A DNA stretch of 64,000 bases from Ignelater luminosus (lineage: Eukaryota > Arthropoda > Insecta > Coleoptera > Elateridae): contig VTPC01091055.1 of the NCBI GenBank assembly GCA_011009095.1, forward strand, positions 1-64,000, read 5' to 3'. Under the pieces are notes generated by a model. The model saw only the letters and a program-made list of their open reading frames with translations, was not told the origin of the DNA and searched no databases. Below, in pieces: positions 61,606 to 64,000 of the stretch. The position numbers and the translations under genes were made by a program. Numbering within the stretch: position 1 is the first letter of the stretch; the number at the start of each line of letters is the position of its first letter.

Positions 61606-62481
61606 ATGGATAGTGATAGTAGTGATGTGGAAAATTGTACTCCTCCAGAGATAACTGAAGCCGCAAAAATAACAACGACCATTTTACTAAATCGGTTAAA
61701 GTTTATGAAGCTGCATACAAATCTTTCATGGAGTGGTGTGAAGGCAAAAAGGCAAATTCATTCTCAAGAGTCTGTAATTTTGGAGAATTGGCACAAAAGG
61801 AAATAGAAAATTTCATGAAAAATGTGGACGACAAAAAGTATTGGGCAACCAAATTAAGTTGTATAAATGTACTATTAAAAGTGTTACTAATTGTTATTTG
61901 TTTTTTTTACTCAGGTGGCATTAATTATGGGTATCATGAGTGCCTGTCGATGCAATGAGATGAAAGAAATGAATATTCAGGATCTAACATCTGCAATGTT
62001 AGACTGTGCAAAATACAAAAACCAAGGTAGTTTGCAAATTTACAATAACGGGTGATTTTTATAAAATAGTGATATGCCCACCTGATGTTGCATGCCCTTT
62101 GTTTTTTCTAAATTACCAAAATGGTCATTACACCAGTCAAAGAATTGGAATTAATAAGTTTTCTTGGATGGGCAGACAAATTGCCACTTTTTCAGATCTT
62201 TCTAACCCAGAAAAGTGTACTGGACATTCATTTAGGAGATTTTCTCCCACCTTACTTGCAACATTACTGCCTTATAAAGACACAGTGGATAGAAATCCAC
62301 CACCGTTGCCAAAGACTACATACTAGATAACTCCCAGAAAAATATAATGAATACTGCAAAAAAAATTGTTTGGTCAATTCAAAGTAACTCCATTATTAAG
62401 GCATCAAATGAGAATTCAACACTGGACATTACTACACCATCTTTGAATATTACAATTGTTCCAATAAGGCTCGTTCTGTAA
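61606..62481 (+). pseudogene. Crypton-like tyrosine recombinase pseudogene
   Basis: Broken frames on the plus strand assemble into an insect Crypton-type tyrosine recombinase. The frame to 61958 contains KVYEAAYKSFMEWCEGKKANSFS, the N-terminal core-binding part. After a break near 61915, VALIMGIMSACRCNEM gives the first catalytic arginine in box I. The frame 62006-62326 has NTKTKVVCKFTITG, FFLNYQNG and TGHSFRR, the HxxR box. In another frame just downstream, YILDNSQKNIMNTAKKI gives the expected tyrosine block, ending at a TAA near 62479. All four catalytic positions can be traced, but at least four frame breaks make it dead. Assignment to Crypton rests on resemblance to recombinase genes common in insect genomes. 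Confidence 0.7.
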
Positions 62482-62535
62482 ATGTCATCCTATCATAATT
62501 ACTCATATAATAATACATATATTGTTATGTTTGAT

Positions 62536-62606
62536 TTTATTTGTTATATTAATTTGTTGATTTATTTCACTGTTAAAATCAAATTGAGGTTAGGAAGTTA
62601 GCATCG
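62536..62606 (+). repeat. Dispersed repeat family C, partial copy
   Basis: About 70 bp (GATTTTATTTGTTATATTAATTTGTTGATTTATTT, then GAGGTTAGGAAGTTAG) match the first half of the copies at 27911, 42320 and 50056. It begins about 55 bp after the end of the recombinase pseudogene. Confidence 0.65.
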
Positions 62607-63119
62607 TTTTACACGGCAGTAGATTTTAACATAAATTTTTGTATAAAAATTGTCAAAAAATCTTGAAATAAAAAATTTTTAAGTCGTGTTTGCTGTTTGC
62701 AACTTGGTAATAATTTTACGTAAAATTTTTCAATGGCCCATCCATTTGCAAATGATATCTCTGGGTGACAAAATAAACACGAAAGAAATCATAACCTAAT
62801 ATATCTCATAATACAAATAATACACAACTAATTTATAGTTATAAGCAAATTTCGGGACAATAACAGCATTCGTGAAATGAACAACACAATGTCACGACAT
62901 AAAATGCCATAATAGCCATAATATTTATTGTTCACGTGATACTGGCGTCCTGGTATTCTGTTCATATATTGGCACATATTTGAGATAAAATTTTCTATTT
63001 TTTAGAACAGGTTCTATAAAATTTTACAGAAAATATTACAGTATTTGCAAAAACATGACGTTGAATGTAATGTTATTTTATTGAGCAGAAATGTTGTAAT
63101 GGTCTGCCAAATGGCCAAC
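62607..63119. other. No recognisable feature
   Basis: AT-rich spacer, nothing assigned. Confidence 0.35.
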
Positions 63120-63455
63120 TTTTCATGGAAAGAAATGTGTAATGAAGATCACAAGAAGAATCCGTCCTAACTGTTCTTTACATAGCTCTTGTAGGTACTG
63201 CAATGAAAATGAAGAAACATCTACCCACATTCTATATGAGTGCATCCTTCTAATGCCATACCTCTGAGGCCGATTGTGAGCTCGAGAAACTCTTCTCCTC
63301 ATGAACTGGCCAACTTCTTGTCGGACATAATAACTCCGCTGCAAGAACAACCCTATCAGCATTCAGAAATACTGAACACTTTGTTGAAACAAACATGCAC
63401 AGTAACCTACTACGGAAATGCAACTTATATAGAACTTATTAAGTTATATAAGTAG
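63120..63455 (+). pseudogene. Non-LTR retrotransposon 3' end (RT C-terminal finger)
   Basis: The plus-strand frame near 63170-63260 has CRYCNENEETSTHILYEC, the CxxC...H...C knuckle at the end of jockey/I/R1-type reverse transcriptase proteins. The frame shifts near 63265 and continues LRPIVSSRNSSPHELANFL, then ends at 63455. Only the 3' part is present, as is usual for 5'-truncated LINE copies. The clade cannot be fixed. Confidence 0.65.
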
Positions 63456-63457
63456 GC

Positions 63458-63680
63458 CGTCCCAGTAGCTCAGTGGTTCAAGCACCCAGCATTGTAATCA
63501 AATTAGCAATTATTGTCCCTGGTTCGAACCCCGGTGAGGTCAAAGATTTATGGGAAAAAAGTAAATTAGAAATGCAAAGTAATAAACCAAACCGCCCTTC
63601 TTGGGGCGAACGCCTTAGGACGGAAGCAGTCAGCTTCCGAAACGCTGCAACAAAATATTGCAACAGAGTGCAGCAATAGC
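63458..63680 (+). repeat. tRNA-derived SINE
   Basis: The head is tRNA-like. The A box TAGCTCAGTGG is at 63466-63476 and the B box GGTTCGAACCC at 63521-63531, 55 bp apart. The acceptor stem does not pair and there is no proper anticodon arm, so this is not a working tRNA. A body of about 140 bp follows (CAAACCGCCCTTCTTGGGGCG, then GGAAGCAGTCAGCTTCC). It sits immediately after the LINE tail. Confidence 0.75.
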
Positions 63681-64000
63681 CCAATTAACATCTCAAATGA
63701 GAATCTACACTCATCAACTTTTAGACGATGCAATTAATAAAACAATATTATTCACAACTATAAGAATTGTTTAAAACGGTCGAATTAAGACAATTTGGCG
63801 CCTATGTTATGATGCACATGTAAAACAATTTAACAGTCGGACTCACTACAGCACGCATTGCTTACACACTGTATATGAGCATGGTTTCATTATATTTAGG
63901 TGTAATCTGTTTCAATTGTATAATTCAGAGTAGGCTCTGATTTACCTCAGTTTTTACAGTTTTACAGGTTAATGTAGGGTACCTCAGCAATTAGAAGAGC
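63681..64000. other. No recognisable feature
   Basis: Spacer to the window end; nothing seen. Confidence 0.35.

Noticed and set aside
61915-61920. A real intron in the Crypton relic (TTTTTTTTACTCAG acceptor)
   Set aside because: The acceptor looks good, but no upstream donor gives a matching phase, so a simple frame break is equally likely.
63458-63540. A tRNA gene
   Set aside because: A and B boxes are present, but the acceptor and anticodon arms do not form. The sequence runs on into a SINE body.

Overview
This is eukaryotic, AT-rich nuclear DNA from an insect. It has spliceosomal introns (some only 55-60 bp), an arthropod-specific ionotropic receptor, orthologues of animal housekeeping genes, and a heavy load of class II transposon fossils and MITEs. 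A beetle is a reasonable guess, but the order cannot be fixed from sequence alone. No prokaryotic features, CRISPR array or intact viral genome were seen.

Five host genes are supported by joined exons whose reading phases add up exactly. (1) Ir21a, minus strand, 1790-4579, eight exons, 798 aa: the IR subunit needed for cool sensing in flies. (2) RN-tre/USP6NL, a TBC-domain RabGAP, minus strand, 36741-53045, five coding exons, 633 aa, with a 14.2-kb last intron full of repeats. (3) TMEM258 (Drosophila kuduk), a small oligosaccharyltransferase subunit, plus strand, 54100-54398. (4) UBFD1, a ubiquitin-fold protein, minus strand, 54922-56303, six coding exons, 278 aa. (5) Su(z)12, the PRC2 core subunit, plus strand, 56661-58932, three coding exons, 694 aa. 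Genes 2-5 form a compact alternating cluster. RN-tre/TMEM258 and UBFD1/Su(z)12 are divergent pairs, and TMEM258/UBFD1 converge.

Nearly everything else is mobile DNA. Between 4.6 and 36.7 kb lie an internally deleted Ty3/gypsy-like LTR element with a 5-bp target duplication (5065-7854), two zf-MYM-type hAT transposase fossils, a nearly full-length but dead mariner (16330-17621), and many palindromic MITEs, several with readable target duplications. The RN-tre intron holds a broken P-element/THAP9-like transposase, a 9-bp-period GC-rich minisatellite that also occurs near 11.7 kb, and nested MITEs. Downstream of Su(z)12 lie a palindromic MITE with another MITE inside it, a Crypton-like tyrosine recombinase pseudogene, a non-LTR retrotransposon tail and a tRNA-derived SINE.

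No convincing new multi-gene system was found. The most unusual items are the 9-bp-period minisatellite at two loci, the two-palindrome tandem MITE at 25156-26041, a shared tail repeat near two unrelated transposase fossils, and a frame-neutral, stop-free 57-nt intron inside the UBFD1 ubiquitin-like domain.
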